From 02-FULL-45-11b sp041663485 (GTDB taxonomy: Bacteria > Patescibacteriota > Patescibacteriia > Buchananbacterales > UBA6539), in contig JBAYMO010000001.1 of the NCBI GenBank assembly GCA_041663485.1, forward strand, positions 21,725 to 85,724: a stretch of 64,000 bases of DNA, given 5' to 3'. This document shows positions 40,770-50,214 of this stretch, in pieces. The notes beneath the pieces are model-generated. The model did no database searches, had not been told where the DNA came from, and saw nothing but the letters and a program-made list of their open reading frames with translations. The translations under genes were made by a program, and so were the position numbers. How positions within the stretch are numbered: the stretch's first letter is position 1; every line of letters begins with the position of its first letter.

Positions 40770-42029
40770 ATGTTTGCTCTGATTGATTGCAACAATTTTT
40801 ATGCTTCCTGTGAAAGACTGTTTAATCCCAAGCTGGAAAATTTCCCGGTTGTGGTTTTATCTAACAACGACGGTTGTGTTATTGCCAGATCTGAAGAAGC
40901 CAAAAAACTTGGTATTGCCATGGGCCAGCCTTATTTTGAAATCAAAAAACTAGCCGAGCAAAAACTGGTACATGTCGCCTCTTCCAATTTTTCCCTTTAC
41001 GGTGATATTTCTCAAAGAGTGATGAATATCTTGCATTATTTTATTGACGAAATAGAAATTTATTCCATTGATGAGGCCTTTATTAATTTAGACCAAATTA
41101 AAAAATCGGATTTAACTGCTTTCGGTTTAGATATCAGAAAGACTATCAAACAGTGGACCGGCATTCCCGTTTCCATCGGTTTGGGATCAACCAAAACTTT
41201 GGCCAAAGCCGCCAGTAAAGTGGCCAAAAAACAACCTCAATTTGGCGGAGTAGTAAATTTTATTAACAACCCAGCCATTGATTCTTGGCTTGACCAGATT
41301 GCAGTTGACGATATTTGGGGCATTGGCCGGCAATATGGCAAACTTTTAAAAAGTTTAAATATCGCCACGGCCCTGGACTTTAAAAAGCTACCGCCCGATT
41401 GGATTAAAAAAAATCTAACCAGCGCCGGCCTGACAACCTGGCAAGAAATTAACGGCCAAGCTTTGGTTGATTTTGAAAAAGAAAAAAGTCAAGCCAAAAG
41501 CATTATCAGTTCACGATCTTTTAAGCAGCCTATTAGAGAACTTGGTGCGTTAGAAAAACTCGTTGCCAGCTACACGGCTCGCGCGGCGGAAAAACTCCGA
41601 GCTGACCGGCTCAAGGCCAAAGAAATTTCAGTTTATATCCGCACTAATCGTTTTAACCGAGAAAACTTTTATTTTAATTCGACTAAAATTAAACTGAACC
41701 CACCGACCGATTACTCCCCCGAATTAATCACCCAAGCGCAAATAGCTTTAAAAAAAATTTTTAAACCGGGTCTGCCTTATAAAAAAGCCGGCATTAGTCT
41801 GACGCAATTGGTGGATAAAAATTGTATTCAACCGAATTTATTTGAAAATAAAAACTTAGAAAATAAAAAAGAGCGCCTGATGCGCTGCTTGGATAAACTT
41901 AATCAAAAATTCGGATCTAAAACCATTGGCTCGGCGGCGGAAAGTTTTTGCGGCGTCAGCTTTTTGGAACAAAGTTTTAAATCTCCCAGCTACACCACCG
42001 ACTGGCAAGAATTATTACTGGTTAAGTAA
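40770..42029 (+). CDS. umuC: Y-family DNA polymerase UmuC (Pol V)
   Basis: 419 residues, full length. Catalytic carboxylates: Asp in FALIDCNNFYASCER at the N-terminus and SIDEAFINL in the palm. The SNNDGCVIARSEEAKKLGI and YGDISQRV motifs match UmuC. The C-terminal little-finger domain and the DUF4113-like end (SFCGVSFLEQSFKSPSYTTDWQELLLV) are present. It performs error-prone synthesis past DNA lesions with UmuD-prime and RecA. Its 3' end is one base from the stop of the convergent ABC permease gene. Confidence 0.96.
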   Translation: MFALIDCNNFYASCERLFNPKLENFPVVVLSNNDGCVIARSEEAKKLGIAMGQPYFEIKKLAEQKLVHVASSNFSLYGDISQRVMNILHYFIDEIEIYSIDEAFINLDQIKKSDLTAFGLDIRKTIKQWTGIPVSIGLGSTKTLAKAASKVAKKQPQFGGVVNFINNPAIDSWLDQIAVDDIWGIGRQYGKLLKSLNIATALDFKKLPPDWIKKNLTSAGLTTWQEINGQALVDFEKEKSQAKSIISSRSFKQPIRELGALEKLVASYTARAAEKLRADRLKAKEISVYIRTNRFNRENFYFNSTKIKLNPPTDYSPELITQAQIALKKIFKPGLPYKKAGISLTQLVDKNCIQPNLFENKNLENKKERLMRCLDKLNQKFGSKTIGSAAESFCGVSFLEQSFKSPSYTTDWQELLLVK

Positions 42030-42030
42030 T

Positions 42031-43278
42031 TTATTTTTGCGATCGCAAAGCGTTAACCGGGTCTAAACGGGACGCGGTTAAGGCGGGAAAAACGCCAAAA
42101 ACAATGCCAATAAAAAACGAGACGCCAACCGCTAAAATAATTGAGAATGGTGAAACAACAAACTTCCAGCTCAAACCCTGAGAAGTGGCGACAACGGAAA
42201 TCAGAAAAGACAGCAACACGCCAAATACCAACCCCAGAATCGCGCCCAAAAGTGTAATGACAATAGCTTCCCAAAGAAACTGCCACAAAATATTTCTGCC
42301 GGTAGCGCCGAAAGATTTGCGCAAACCAATTTCATAAGTTCTTTCCGTGACGGAAACATACATGATATTCATAATCCCTACGCCGCCAACCACCAAAGAA
42401 ATACCGGCGATAGCCGCTAAAAGCAAATTGATCGCGCCAAAAATCGTATTATACATATCCATGGCTTCAGCCATGCTCATAACCGCGAAATCATCTTTAT
42501 TGGGATCGGTAATGTCGTGGCGTTCACGCAAAAGTGCCACCAATTCCGCGCTAGTTTCATCCGCTAAATTTTTATCAATAGCCTCATTCATGATGTTGAC
42601 TACATAGTCCACACCCATAATCTTTTTTTGTAATGTCCGAATCGGCACGTAAACCATATTATCCAAATCAAAAAAAGCAATCGAACCGCGCTTGTTCATA
42701 ATACCGATAACCATAAATTTTTCCCGACCGATTTTTACCATCTTACCGATCGGATCCTGACTGCCAAAAAATTTATCCTTTACGGTCAAACCGATAATGG
42801 CCAACTGCGCCAAACTCTTATCCTCTTCCTCAGTAAAAAACCTACCGGCGGCCAAACCAGTTTTATCCAAATCATTATACGAAGAGGTCGTGCCCCAAAG
42901 CATGACTTGTTTATTTTCATCTTGATACGACATAACCTGCATACCAATCAAATTGGAATAATTATTCCTAATATTTGGCACTTTTTTCATCGCCTCGGCA
43001 TCATCTAAAGTCAAAGTGGTAATGGTAACGCCCTGGGCCATACTACCGGCATTCTCGGTCGAAACTTGACTGGTGTTGGGAACCTTGACCTCGACTTGGA
43101 TCATGTCCGTGCCGAATTTTTCAATCTCACCGGTTACATACGACTGCAACCCGCCGCCGGCTGACATGACGGTGATTACGGCCATAATCCCAATGACAAT
43201 ACCTAAAATTGTCAGAAAAGTTCTGACTTTATTTCGCTTCAAAGAAGCCAAAGCAATTTTTAACGGCTGAAGTCTCAT
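42031..43278 (-). CDS. MacB-type ABC transporter permease (A)
   Basis: 415 residues. MacB-PCD/FtsX layout: first membrane segment (about 20-40), a large extracytoplasmic domain (45-280) and three C-terminal membrane segments (about 285-405) with GGVGIMNIMYVSVTERTYEIGLRKSFGATGRNI, the coupling-helix motif. It pairs with permease B and the ATPase. These type VII transporters drive mechanical work in the envelope, such as lipoprotein, toxin or peptide transport, rather than ordinary transmembrane pumping. No periplasmic adaptor gene is nearby, unlike MacA-MacB. Last gene of three. Confidence 0.9.
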   Translation of the reverse strand: MRLQPLKIALASLKRNKVRTFLTILGIVIGIMAVITVMSAGGGLQSYVTGEIEKFGTDMIQVEVKVPNTSQVSTENAGSMAQGVTITTLTLDDAEAMKKVPNIRNNYSNLIGMQVMSYQDENKQVMLWGTTSSYNDLDKTGLAAGRFFTEEEDKSLAQLAIIGLTVKDKFFGSQDPIGKMVKIGREKFMVIGIMNKRGSIAFFDLDNMVYVPIRTLQKKIMGVDYVVNIMNEAIDKNLADETSAELVALLRERHDITDPNKDDFAVMSMAEAMDMYNTIFGAINLLLAAIAGISLVVGGVGIMNIMYVSVTERTYEIGLRKSFGATGRNILWQFLWEAIVITLLGAILGLVFGVLLSFLISVVATSQGLSWKFVVSPFSIILAVGVSFFIGIVFGVFPALTASRLDPVNALRSQK

Positions 43279-43287
43279 TTTGTAAGT

Positions 43288-44526
43288 TTATTCATAACGC
43301 AAGGCGGTAATTGGATCAAGATTGGCCGCCTTATAGGCCGGATAAATCCCAAAAACCAAACCAATACTAACGGCAATACCGCAGGCTAAAACAATTGAAG
43401 AAATCGATACCACAAAATCCCATTGATAACCAAGATAGCGCGCCACCAGGGCTACCAAAGCCGAAAATAAAAAGCCCACGGCAATACCGATTATGCCCCC
43501 ACCCAAAGATAAAACTATAGTTTCAACTAAAAACTGACTTAAAATATTTCCCCGGCGCGCTCCCACCGCTTTTCTCAAACCGATTTCTCTGATGCGCTCA
43601 TTAACTGATACCAGCATAATATTCATAATCCCAATTCCACCAACCAATAAAGCAATGGCGGCGATAGCCGCAAGAAAAAATTTTAAAGCATTGGTTACGC
43701 CGGTAAAGACATCCAAAGCTTGCTGCATGCTGCGCACAGAAAAATCATCAGCCACCGTACCGGTCAAATCATGCTGCTCCCGCAGTGTGGCTTTAATATC
43801 TTGAATGGTTTCGGTAATATTATCCGATGAATCAACCTTGACGCGAATATAGCCCAAATGATTCACTCCTAAGATTATTTTCTGAGCGGTTAAAAGCGGA
43901 ATAAAAATTTGATTGTCTTGGTTCTGAAAAGCGACCGAGCCGCGCTCCTTCATAACGCCAATTACGCGAAAAGTTTCGCGCTTAATTTTTACCGTTTGAC
44001 CGATAGGATCGGTGCCTTGAAATAAATCTTTAACTACTTGACTACCCAAAACCACAACCCGAGAAATTGATTTTTCTTCTTCGACGGAGAAAAATAATCC
44101 CTGTTCCACGATGGCATCCTCAACGCTAGTATAACCGGCCGTCGTGCCGGTAAAATTAGTATCAATGCTGCGATTGCCCCAGGCAATCGTGCCGGTCCCC
44201 TTAACATAAGACGCGACCGCCAGCGCGTGAGGAACTTTTTCTTTTTTGGCAATCGCCACGGCATCGTCATATTTCAAAGTCGTAACGGTTACACCCATAA
44301 CTGATGCCGGCGGGCCTTCTTCATCGGATGCGCCCGGCAAAACCCCGATCAAATTCGAACCCATGCCTTTGATTTGATTTAAAATCAAACTTTGAGCACC
44401 GGCACCGACGGCCATAATAATAATCACCGAAGAAATGCCAATAATCATGCCCAGCATGGTTAAAAATGTTCTCATCTTTCGGGCAATCAAGCGCGAGATT
44501 GAAGATTTAACCGTTTCAAATATCAT
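43288..44526 (-). CDS. MacB-type ABC transporter permease (B)
   Basis: 412 residues with the same layout as permease A and clear similarity to it, for example GGIGIMNIMLVSVNERIREIGLRKAVGARRGNI. One N-terminal membrane segment, a 200-residue extracytoplasmic domain and three C-terminal segments. The two permeases presumably form a heterodimer with two copies of the ATPase. The gaps to its neighbours are nine bases (to permease A) and five bases (to the ATPase), so the three genes form one operon. Confidence 0.9.
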   Translation of the reverse strand: MIFETVKSSISRLIARKMRTFLTMLGMIIGISSVIIIMAVGAGAQSLILNQIKGMGSNLIGVLPGASDEEGPPASVMGVTVTTLKYDDAVAIAKKEKVPHALAVASYVKGTGTIAWGNRSIDTNFTGTTAGYTSVEDAIVEQGLFFSVEEEKSISRVVVLGSQVVKDLFQGTDPIGQTVKIKRETFRVIGVMKERGSVAFQNQDNQIFIPLLTAQKIILGVNHLGYIRVKVDSSDNITETIQDIKATLREQHDLTGTVADDFSVRSMQQALDVFTGVTNALKFFLAAIAAIALLVGGIGIMNIMLVSVNERIREIGLRKAVGARRGNILSQFLVETIVLSLGGGIIGIAVGFLFSALVALVARYLGYQWDFVVSISSIVLACGIAVSIGLVFGIYPAYKAANLDPITALRYE

Positions 44527-44531
44527 AAAAA

Positions 44532-45257
44532 TTATTTTCTTAATTCGCCGTCTTTAGCCGTGCGCCGATGAACAACAACTTCATCCGCCAAAATCAAACC
44601 GTCGCGAATTTTAATAATTCTGCGCGCGTGGTCGGCCGTGTCCTGCTCGTGAGTAACTAAAATAATAGAATGGCCGCTTTCGTTCAAATCTTCCAAAATC
44701 GCCATGACCTGCGTGCCTGATTTTGAGTCTAAATTTCCGGTTGGCTCATCGGCAAAAATTACCTTAGGATCATTAACCAAAGCCCGAGCAATCGCCACGC
44801 GCTGTTGTTCGCCGCCGGACAATTGATTGGATAAATGATTGATCCGATGATACAGGCCGACCGCCTTAACCGCGTCTTTGGCTTTTTCGTCCATGGCTTT
44901 AACGGAAATACCGGAGTAAATTAGGGGCAATTTCACATTTTCCAGAACCGTAGTACGCGGTAAAAGGTTGTAACTTTGAAAAACAAAACCGACTTTTTTA
45001 TTGCGCAAACCGGCCAATTCGTCATCACCGAATTCCGCCACGTTGCGGCCTTCAAATTCATAAACTCCCGAAATTGGCCGATCCAAAAACCCCAAAATAT
45101 GCATTAAAGTCGATTTGCCGGAACCGGACGGACCCATAATGGCCACGAATTCGCCGGCGGCAATTTCAAAACTGACACCGCGTAAAACACTGGTGGTTAC
45201 TTCATCGTTAATATATTCTTTTTTGATATCCGCTAATTTGATTAATGTCTGTTTCAT
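44532..45257 (-). CDS. LolD/MacB-type ABC transporter ATPase
   Basis: 241 residues. Walker A GPSGSGKSTL near 42-51, Q-loop FVFQSYNLLPRTTV, signature LSGGEQQRVAIARAL, Walker B VIFADEPTGNLD and the switch His in LVTHEQD are all intact. The QSYNLLPRTTVLENV stretch marks the LolD/MacB/FtsE subgroup. It is the first gene of the exporter operon. A promoter was not obvious; the gap upstream holds the terminator of the next GC-rich cassette. Confidence 0.93.
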   Translation of the reverse strand: MKQTLIKLADIKKEYINDEVTTSVLRGVSFEIAAGEFVAIMGPSGSGKSTLMHILGFLDRPISGVYEFEGRNVAEFGDDELAGLRNKKVGFVFQSYNLLPRTTVLENVKLPLIYSGISVKAMDEKAKDAVKAVGLYHRINHLSNQLSGGEQQRVAIARALVNDPKVIFADEPTGNLDSKSGTQVMAILEDLNESGHSIILVTHEQDTADHARRIIKIRDGLILADEVVVHRRTAKDGELRK

Positions 45258-45343
45258 AAAATTGGCTAAATTTTAAAATATTATTCTAACTTCTAAAACT
45301 GCTAACATTTTAGCACAAATATCCCTGTCTTGCCCAATAAGAA

Positions 45344-45399
45344 AAGGGGTTAATTTGGCAGTCTCTGACTTTTTGTCATTGACTTCAAATTAACCCCTT
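45344..45399 (-). terminator. Terminator of the 45458 cassette, possibly bidirectional
   Basis: Perfect 14-base arms AAGGGGTTAATTTG (45344-45357) and CAAATTAACCCCTT (45386-45399). The minus-strand tail is TTTTCTTATT. The plus-strand tail has seven T. Confidence 0.85.
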
Positions 45400-45457
45400 G
45401 GTTTTTTTCTGCCCTCCTTTCACAAGTTGGCGAACCCAGCTCACGAAGCTCCATTCG

Positions 45458-46597
45458 TCAGCCCCTGCCGACGTTTGCGCGTTGCTTTTTGCTGCGTTTG
45501 GCCACGACCGCCTGGCCCGGCTTGACTTCTTCCAAGGCTTGCTTGGCTATCGTCGTGTCGGGTTGTTCGATGGCCACTTCGTCGTGGTGAACGGCTTCCA
45601 CTTCCTGCACCTCCGTGCCCTGGGGCAGTTCCTGCGCGGGAACGTGAATGGCTTCGGGTACGGCATTGGCCGATTTCAGCGCAGCGTGTAGGGCTTCGCC
45701 TAGCTGGCCAAAGCCGCTGCCGCTGATCGCGGGCGCAGGCGCCTGAACGACCGGCTTCGGTTTGGCCGCCTTGGTCGCGGCGAACCGCTGAAGCCCCTCC
45801 CAATCCGTCTTGGTCAGGAAGGTGTAGTTGACTGCGAATAAATCGCGACCAACCTTGACCGCGATGAACTGGCAGATCGTGCGCGGCTCACTGACCAGCA
45901 TGTACTCCGCGTTGGCGGAAATATGCTGCCCCCGATGAAACCCCGTTGGCACCAGAATCGAGAAGCACCGGGCCTCCCGATCCATCGAGACAAACACGCA
46001 CCCCGTGCGTTCCGTCTCGATCAGACAGTAATTTCCCTCCCCGGTCGGAAAGTTGACCATGGAACCCTGAAGGGCGAGGCTGATGTTCCCGTCAACGCGA
46101 CATTGCGTCAGACCGACCACCAGAATTCCATTCTTCTGGCGATAGATTTGCACAGCCGCCGCCGCATTGATTGAATCCGTCAATGCCATCTGGTAACCGG
46201 CCTGGCTGGCCTCATGGATTTTGTTCAACTCGTCGGCCTTGGCCTCGGCCGTGGCCAACATTTCCTCGATTCCGACGACACCATTATCGACGGCCATTTT
46301 CAGGCCGTCGACAGCTTTGCGCGCGACCGACAATTCGGCCGGCACATTATCCATGGCCGACTGCCAGGCCTTGTAGACACTGAGGCTGGTGGGCCTCGTG
46401 TCAAATACGGCCAACCCACTGTCTTGGTGGGTCAGGCCACACAAGGCCTGCGCGTCGCCGAACTTGACAAGCTGCAAGTTGGCCGGGTCTGACGGGACCA
46501 AGAGCACTCGCATGCCCAGCCAGCCTTCGCCAACTGAGACCAAGCCTGCGCCGAAGTCAACTTCGACTTCCGGCCCGCACGATGGATTTGCACTCAT
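45458..46597 (-). CDS. 379-residue GC-rich orphan protein (cassette 6)
   Basis: Starts at ATG 46597 with GGAGG seven bases before it. Soluble; no signal peptide. The first 280 residues are a mix of strands and helices (a helical AKADELNKIHEASQAGYQ stretch near 115-130, then beta-rich FPTGEGNYCLIETERTGCVFVS). The last 100 are Ala/Pro/Lys-rich and look disordered, ending in KRSKKQRANVGRG. Not recognised. Codon use is the most G+C-biased in the window, quite unlike the ABC genes beside it. Own promoter and terminator. A 130-base leader precedes it. Confidence 0.75.
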   Translation of the reverse strand: MSANPSCGPEVEVDFGAGLVSVGEGWLGMRVLLVPSDPANLQLVKFGDAQALCGLTHQDSGLAVFDTRPTSLSVYKAWQSAMDNVPAELSVARKAVDGLKMAVDNGVVGIEEMLATAEAKADELNKIHEASQAGYQMALTDSINAAAAVQIYRQKNGILVVGLTQCRVDGNISLALQGSMVNFPTGEGNYCLIETERTGCVFVSMDREARCFSILVPTGFHRGQHISANAEYMLVSEPRTICQFIAVKVGRDLFAVNYTFLTKTDWEGLQRFAATKAAKPKPVVQAPAPAISGSGFGQLGEALHAALKSANAVPEAIHVPAQELPQGTEVQEVEAVHHDEVAIEQPDTTIAKQALEEVKPGQAVVAKRSKKQRANVGRG

Positions 46598-46736
46598 GTC
46601 GTTTCCTCCAGATAGGTAGGTTCACGTAAAAGAAGCAACCGTTGAAAAAACCAACAGGGTTTATCAACGTTATTTCGGCAACAGGCCGAAATTCGAACCT
46701 TGGAACAGCCAAAGTTCGAGTCAAAATTGACTTTCT

Positions 46737-46765
46737 ACCATATCATATTATCATAAAAAAGTCAA
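46737..46765 (-). promoter_or_regulatory. Promoter of cassette 6
   Basis: On the minus strand, TTGACT (46760-46765), 17-base spacer, TATGGT (46737-46742). Confidence 0.7.
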
Positions 46766-46788
46766 CCTTGACCAAAAAATTATAGTAA

Positions 46789-46817
46789 TTGACACTAATT
46801 TAAAAGAATTATATGAT
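46789..46817 (+). promoter_or_regulatory. Promoter of cassette 7
   Basis: TTGACA (46789-46794), 17-base spacer, TATGAT (46812-46817); same boxes and spacing as the promoter at 1663-1691. Confidence 0.85.
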
Positions 46818-46902
46818 GGCAAAGGCAATGTTTCTATTGCTATCTCTGCACCTTACCTCAAAACTATTTTACCCAACCAACATTAATCTGGAGGATGATT
46901 AA

Positions 46903-47202
46903 ATGCCAGAAACCAATGCCATTGCTGTCATGCCGGGCAGAATTGATACAACCGGCCTCTGTTCTGCTTGTAAAAAGGATGTCTCGTTTCTTTTTCCTTT
47001 TATCGAAAATGGAGAAATTCCCCGGCCTAATTATTGCCCAAAATGCAAAACACCGTTTCGGGAAGGAGAAATTGACAGGATAATTTTGAAGTGCGGAAAC
47101 TGCGATACAAAAATCGTAGCGCCTGATGAAATTATTTACTGTACCGGTTGCGGAAAAAAAATTATTTATCCCCCAAAGGATGATGGGCAACCCAATGACT
47201 AA
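46903..47202 (+). CDS. 99-residue protein with paired zinc ribbons (cassette 7)
   Basis: Starts at ATG 46903 with GGAGGATG eight bases upstream. Four CxxC pairs: CSAC near 20, CPKC near 45, CGNC near 64 and CTGC near 80, enough for two zinc ribbons in tandem. No catalytic motif. Small ribbon proteins often bind nucleic acid or other proteins; nothing more is known here. The stop codon overlaps the terminator hairpin. Unlike the other cassettes its codon use is only moderately G+C-rich. Confidence 0.78.
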   Translation: MPETNAIAVMPGRIDTTGLCSACKKDVSFLFPFIENGEIPRPNYCPKCKTPFREGEIDRIILKCGNCDTKIVAPDEIIYCTGCGKKIIYPPKDDGQPND

Positions 47203-47225
47203 AAACGCGGTTGTCCCTTTTTATT
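47185..47225 (+). terminator. Terminator of cassette 7
   Basis: Arms GGGCAACC (47185-47192) and GGTTGTCCC (47209-47217, with one bulged T), then TTTTTATT. It overlaps the stop codon. Confidence 0.65.
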
Positions 47226-47226
47226 A

Positions 47227-47253
47227 AACAAAAACCCCGGCTATTAACCGGGG
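47227..47253 (-). terminator. Terminator of the 47271 gene
   Basis: Six-base arms CCCCGG (47235-47240) and CCGGGG (47248-47253) followed by T-rich sequence on the minus strand. Confidence 0.85.
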
Positions 47254-47270
47254 TAAGCAGATAGATCTAC

Positions 47271-49154
47271 TTATCTGTTCTTAAAAAAATTTGATAAATT
47301 ATTTATGTCTTGTTGAGACGGCGGTTTGGTTTTTCTTTCTTTGGCTGCTATTCTGTCTGCTTCGGCCTTGTTCTCTTTATCTTTTCTTAATTGCGCCTCT
47401 CTTTCATCTTTGAGCCTTTTTTCCTCAATTAATTCTTGTTGTTCTTCAAGCCATGGTTTTAACTTTTTAAATAAATAAGGCGACAGTTCTTCCAAAATTT
47501 CCGGAGCAACTTCCGCTAAATATTCAGGATTACTAAATTGTCCGGCAGCCAAAAGATTTCTCACCCCATGCCCTTTATCTTGATTACCGTTTAGCAAGTC
47601 TCGATTTGTTTTTAAATCAAAACCAATTATTTTATTGGTCACCAAAAGTAGAGCCCGCTTGGTCCCATCAGGGTTATATAAAGTCGATGTTTTAGAGCGT
47701 GCATTTGATTGTTCCTGACTGTCGTCAATAACCACACCAGTTTTGGCCAATTCAATAAGTCCAGCAGAACCATTAAGTTCTTGCCGACTTGGGAATAAAT
47801 AATGCTTAACTAATAGCGGCAATTGCCCAGCAATAAAACTTTTTTTAATGCCCTCAGTCTTATTGCTTAAATTGGATGATAAACTATAAAGCGCGTCCTT
47901 AATACTTCTTTCGAGCCTAAAATCCTGATCCAAGTCGGTTTCCGATTCTGATTTCGATAATGCCTGTAGTTTAGTTAAAACGTTAAGCCATCTGTCTAAA
48001 AGCGGTTCCTGACCAATAACGGTTTCATTGGGATAGCGCTCTAGCAGTTCGTCTTCAATAGACAAAAGCGCCTGATTGCTTTTCGGTTCGTCTATCAGTT
48101 GACTCATGGCCAAAACTTCATCAACACATTCATTTTCTTTAGCTTCAACCAGTCTCCTGGCTTGGCCTAAGCTTTGACAACCAAAATGTTCCATCGCTTC
48201 AAGGCATTTACCGGCCATTTCGGTTACTTGACCATTTTCATCTAAACAATCAAATACCATCAGTTCTTTAACAACAGTTTTTTCAAGCTTCTCGGCCGAT
48301 TTGGGATACCACTTTTTAACATTTTCTCGCAACTTTTCTACCCATAGTGCAACTGGTTGACTATTCTTTTCTTTAAGTGCTTCTAAAACAAAACCGTCAA
48401 AATCAGCTAAATAATTTTCGTCTGGTATTTCTTTGCCATAAGTCACGGGACGTTGATGATCGTCAGTGGCATATTTATCATACAGAGGAATATAGCTATT
48501 GCTAGCCTCACGCCGACGGGCAATCTCTTCTCGGCTCGCCATCCGTGTTGCCATTACTAATAAACCAGAACTCAAATCGATGCCAGAAACGGTCTGTAAA
48601 CCGCTATCTAGGAGTACAACATCTGGCTTTGGTCTCTGACGTCCACCCTGATTGGAATTGTTATTTATTATCTCATTTCGTTGTCCAAAAAATTTTTCTG
48701 CTGATGATGAAGTAACAGCAACTCGTCTTTTGAAATATGGCGCGTTAAATTGTCTTGATTGACGAGCCGGCACATATTCTTTGACTACATCAATCTGACG
48801 ATTAGGCTGGCTACGGCCAATCACTTTGGCTACTTTATCAACAACCCCGCTTGAAGGCGCCATAATCACCATATCTTTTTCAACTAAAGCCCTAACGTCA
48901 TCGTCTATTTTATTCTGTTGGGCTAATTCATCAAACCAAGCAATCACTTCACGCGCCCGATCTTCTAAATTCAATTGGCCTAAATTTCTAACGCCTAATT
49001 TACCTTTAACATATTCAGCAAACTCAGACGGCTGATCGGGTGGAAACTTCACGCTAAAACCATCAATTATATCATCTTTAAATTTATCTAAACCAATCAA
49101 TGATTCTCTTTCTTCCGGCGATTGGGGCATTTGATTAATGAATTCCCTGTCCAT
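47271..49154 (-). CDS. 627-residue orphan protein
   Basis: Unrecognised. The ATG at 49154 is chosen because earlier in-frame codons run into the 3' end of the next gene (49171) and encode an unlikely basic stretch. Soluble, acidic; no signal peptide or membrane segment. The first 150 residues contain GLDKFKDDIIDGFSVKFPPDQPSEF; residues 190-300 are more ordered (KPDVVLLDSGLQTVSGIDLS); the end is a Lys/Glu-rich coiled coil (LEEQQELIEEKRLKDER). The 610- and 548-residue orphans share this general style. It probably shares a transcript with the 49171 gene. Confidence 0.7.
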   Translation of the reverse strand: MDREFINQMPQSPEERESLIGLDKFKDDIIDGFSVKFPPDQPSEFAEYVKGKLGVRNLGQLNLEDRAREVIAWFDELAQQNKIDDDVRALVEKDMVIMAPSSGVVDKVAKVIGRSQPNRQIDVVKEYVPARQSRQFNAPYFKRRVAVTSSSAEKFFGQRNEIINNNSNQGGRQRPKPDVVLLDSGLQTVSGIDLSSGLLVMATRMASREEIARRREASNSYIPLYDKYATDDHQRPVTYGKEIPDENYLADFDGFVLEALKEKNSQPVALWVEKLRENVKKWYPKSAEKLEKTVVKELMVFDCLDENGQVTEMAGKCLEAMEHFGCQSLGQARRLVEAKENECVDEVLAMSQLIDEPKSNQALLSIEDELLERYPNETVIGQEPLLDRWLNVLTKLQALSKSESETDLDQDFRLERSIKDALYSLSSNLSNKTEGIKKSFIAGQLPLLVKHYLFPSRQELNGSAGLIELAKTGVVIDDSQEQSNARSKTSTLYNPDGTKRALLLVTNKIIGFDLKTNRDLLNGNQDKGHGVRNLLAAGQFSNPEYLAEVAPEILEELSPYLFKKLKPWLEEQQELIEEKRLKDEREAQLRKDKENKAEADRIAAKERKTKPPSQQDINNLSNFFKNR

Positions 49155-49170
49155 GTTTTTTATCTCTAAT

Positions 49171-50040
49171 TCATTGATTAACCGGCATAAAAGATTCCGA
49201 ACTGATAATATCAGCTTCCGGATAAATCTCCACGCTTGATACCGCCGGTAAAGATTCATACCAGCGCATCTCGACTTCGCGCGTTTCTTTAGATAACAAG
49301 TTATCCAAAGAAATGTAATTGGCGCCAACCGGCGAAGTACCATTGAGTAATATCATATAAACTCCCACATGCCAATAACCATAGGCGCTGTCATTCAAAA
49401 TTTTAAAATTCAAAATGCTAACCGGCAAATCGCCTTTCACGCCCGACTCCCCGGCAGCTTTGAAATTAATGTCACTGACTTTAAATTTTAACCGCTGACT
49501 GCCATAAACAGAAAAATTATTAAACCGGCTCCAATCTACTTTAACGATTCTGACAGAGGCCCCGGCCGCATCCGCAATCTCTTGACCAAAGATGCCCAAA
49601 TATTTTTCCTCACCGGCGTAAACATACCCGGTTTTTTCCGCCAAAATCTGATCATTTACTAAAAGCTGATAAGTAACATTGAGGGCCACAAAATTATTAT
49701 TGGGATTTTTTACTTTAAAGATAAAATCATATTTTCCCTCCCCGTCTTTTAAAGCATTCGAACTGAGAATTTGCAAATCTTGGGGTTTCTGTGTTTGGCG
49801 GAAATAGCTATAATCAATCAAATTATTTGGCAAATTGGCCAGATCAGCTTGCTGAGCCTGGTCGTTAATTAAAATAACTACCAACCGATAAATCGAATAA
49901 CTATATAAAATAACGCAAAAAGCTATCAACACACCAACTAAAACCTTTTTTAACTGGAGCTTATGATTTATATACCAGTAGCTGACTTTTAGTTGCCAGT
50001 GACTAATTTGTCCGGGTGGTTGAGTGTTTGGAGTAGCCAT
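49171..50040 (-). CDS. 289-residue single-pass membrane protein
   Basis: No family recognised. One membrane segment at about 34-58 (VLVGVLIAFCVILYSYSIYRLVVILI), then a beta-rich extracytoplasmic domain with KDGEGKYDFIFKVKNPNNNFVALNVTYQL, the start of an immunoglobulin-like or FxLD-like sandwich. A C-terminal segment SLPAVSSVEIYPEADIISSES ends it. It likely sits in the cytoplasmic membrane facing outward. It precedes the 627-residue gene by 16 bases and may work with it. Confidence 0.7.
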   Translation of the reverse strand: MATPNTQPPGQISHWQLKVSYWYINHKLQLKKVLVGVLIAFCVILYSYSIYRLVVILINDQAQQADLANLPNNLIDYSYFRQTQKPQDLQILSSNALKDGEGKYDFIFKVKNPNNNFVALNVTYQLLVNDQILAEKTGYVYAGEEKYLGIFGQEIADAAGASVRIVKVDWSRFNNFSVYGSQRLKFKVSDINFKAAGESGVKGDLPVSILNFKILNDSAYGYWHVGVYMILLNGTSPVGANYISLDNLLSKETREVEMRWYESLPAVSSVEIYPEADIISSESFMPVNQ

Positions 50041-50146
50041 AATAATAAAAATTAATACTTTTATTATAACATATTCTTAAAAATCCCACACTTAAATTAA
50101 AATTGTTATTTTATGACTCTTGGATTCTTTTTGTTCAATTTTGCCC

Positions 50147-50175
50147 TTGAACCTTTTATGATTTTCTGCTAAAAT
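50147..50175 (+). promoter_or_regulatory. gyrB: Promoter of gyrB
   Basis: TTGAAC (50147-50152), 17-base spacer, TAAAAT (50170-50175). The leader is about 80 bases. Confidence 0.7.
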
Positions 50176-50214
50176 ATAAGCAGTGAAATCTTTCTAAATC
50201 TAAGCAATATTTCG

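Larger units (their letters stand above)
46598..46902. other. 305-base divergent control region between cassettes 6 and 7
   Basis: No gene is visible. It holds two back-to-back promoters (46737-46765 on the minus strand and 46789-46817 on the plus strand), whose -35 boxes are 23 bases apart, and two long G+C-poor leaders. The minus leader has short repeats of AACAGGG and TTCGAA-type motifs that may fold. Confidence 0.7.

Noticed and set aside
42036..42049. Perfect 14-base palindrome TTTGCGATCGCAAA at the end of the ABC permease gene
   Set aside because: It is part of the coding sequence, lacks a T run in the gene's direction and is a single copy here.
45398..46619. Several long open frames opposite or shifted within the 45458 gene
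   Set aside because: They arise from its G+C-rich codons; only one frame has an SD, promoter and terminator.
49155..49343. Upstream extension of the 627-residue protein
   Set aside because: It overlaps the 3' end of the 49171 gene and encodes an Arg/Leu-rich stretch unlike the rest.
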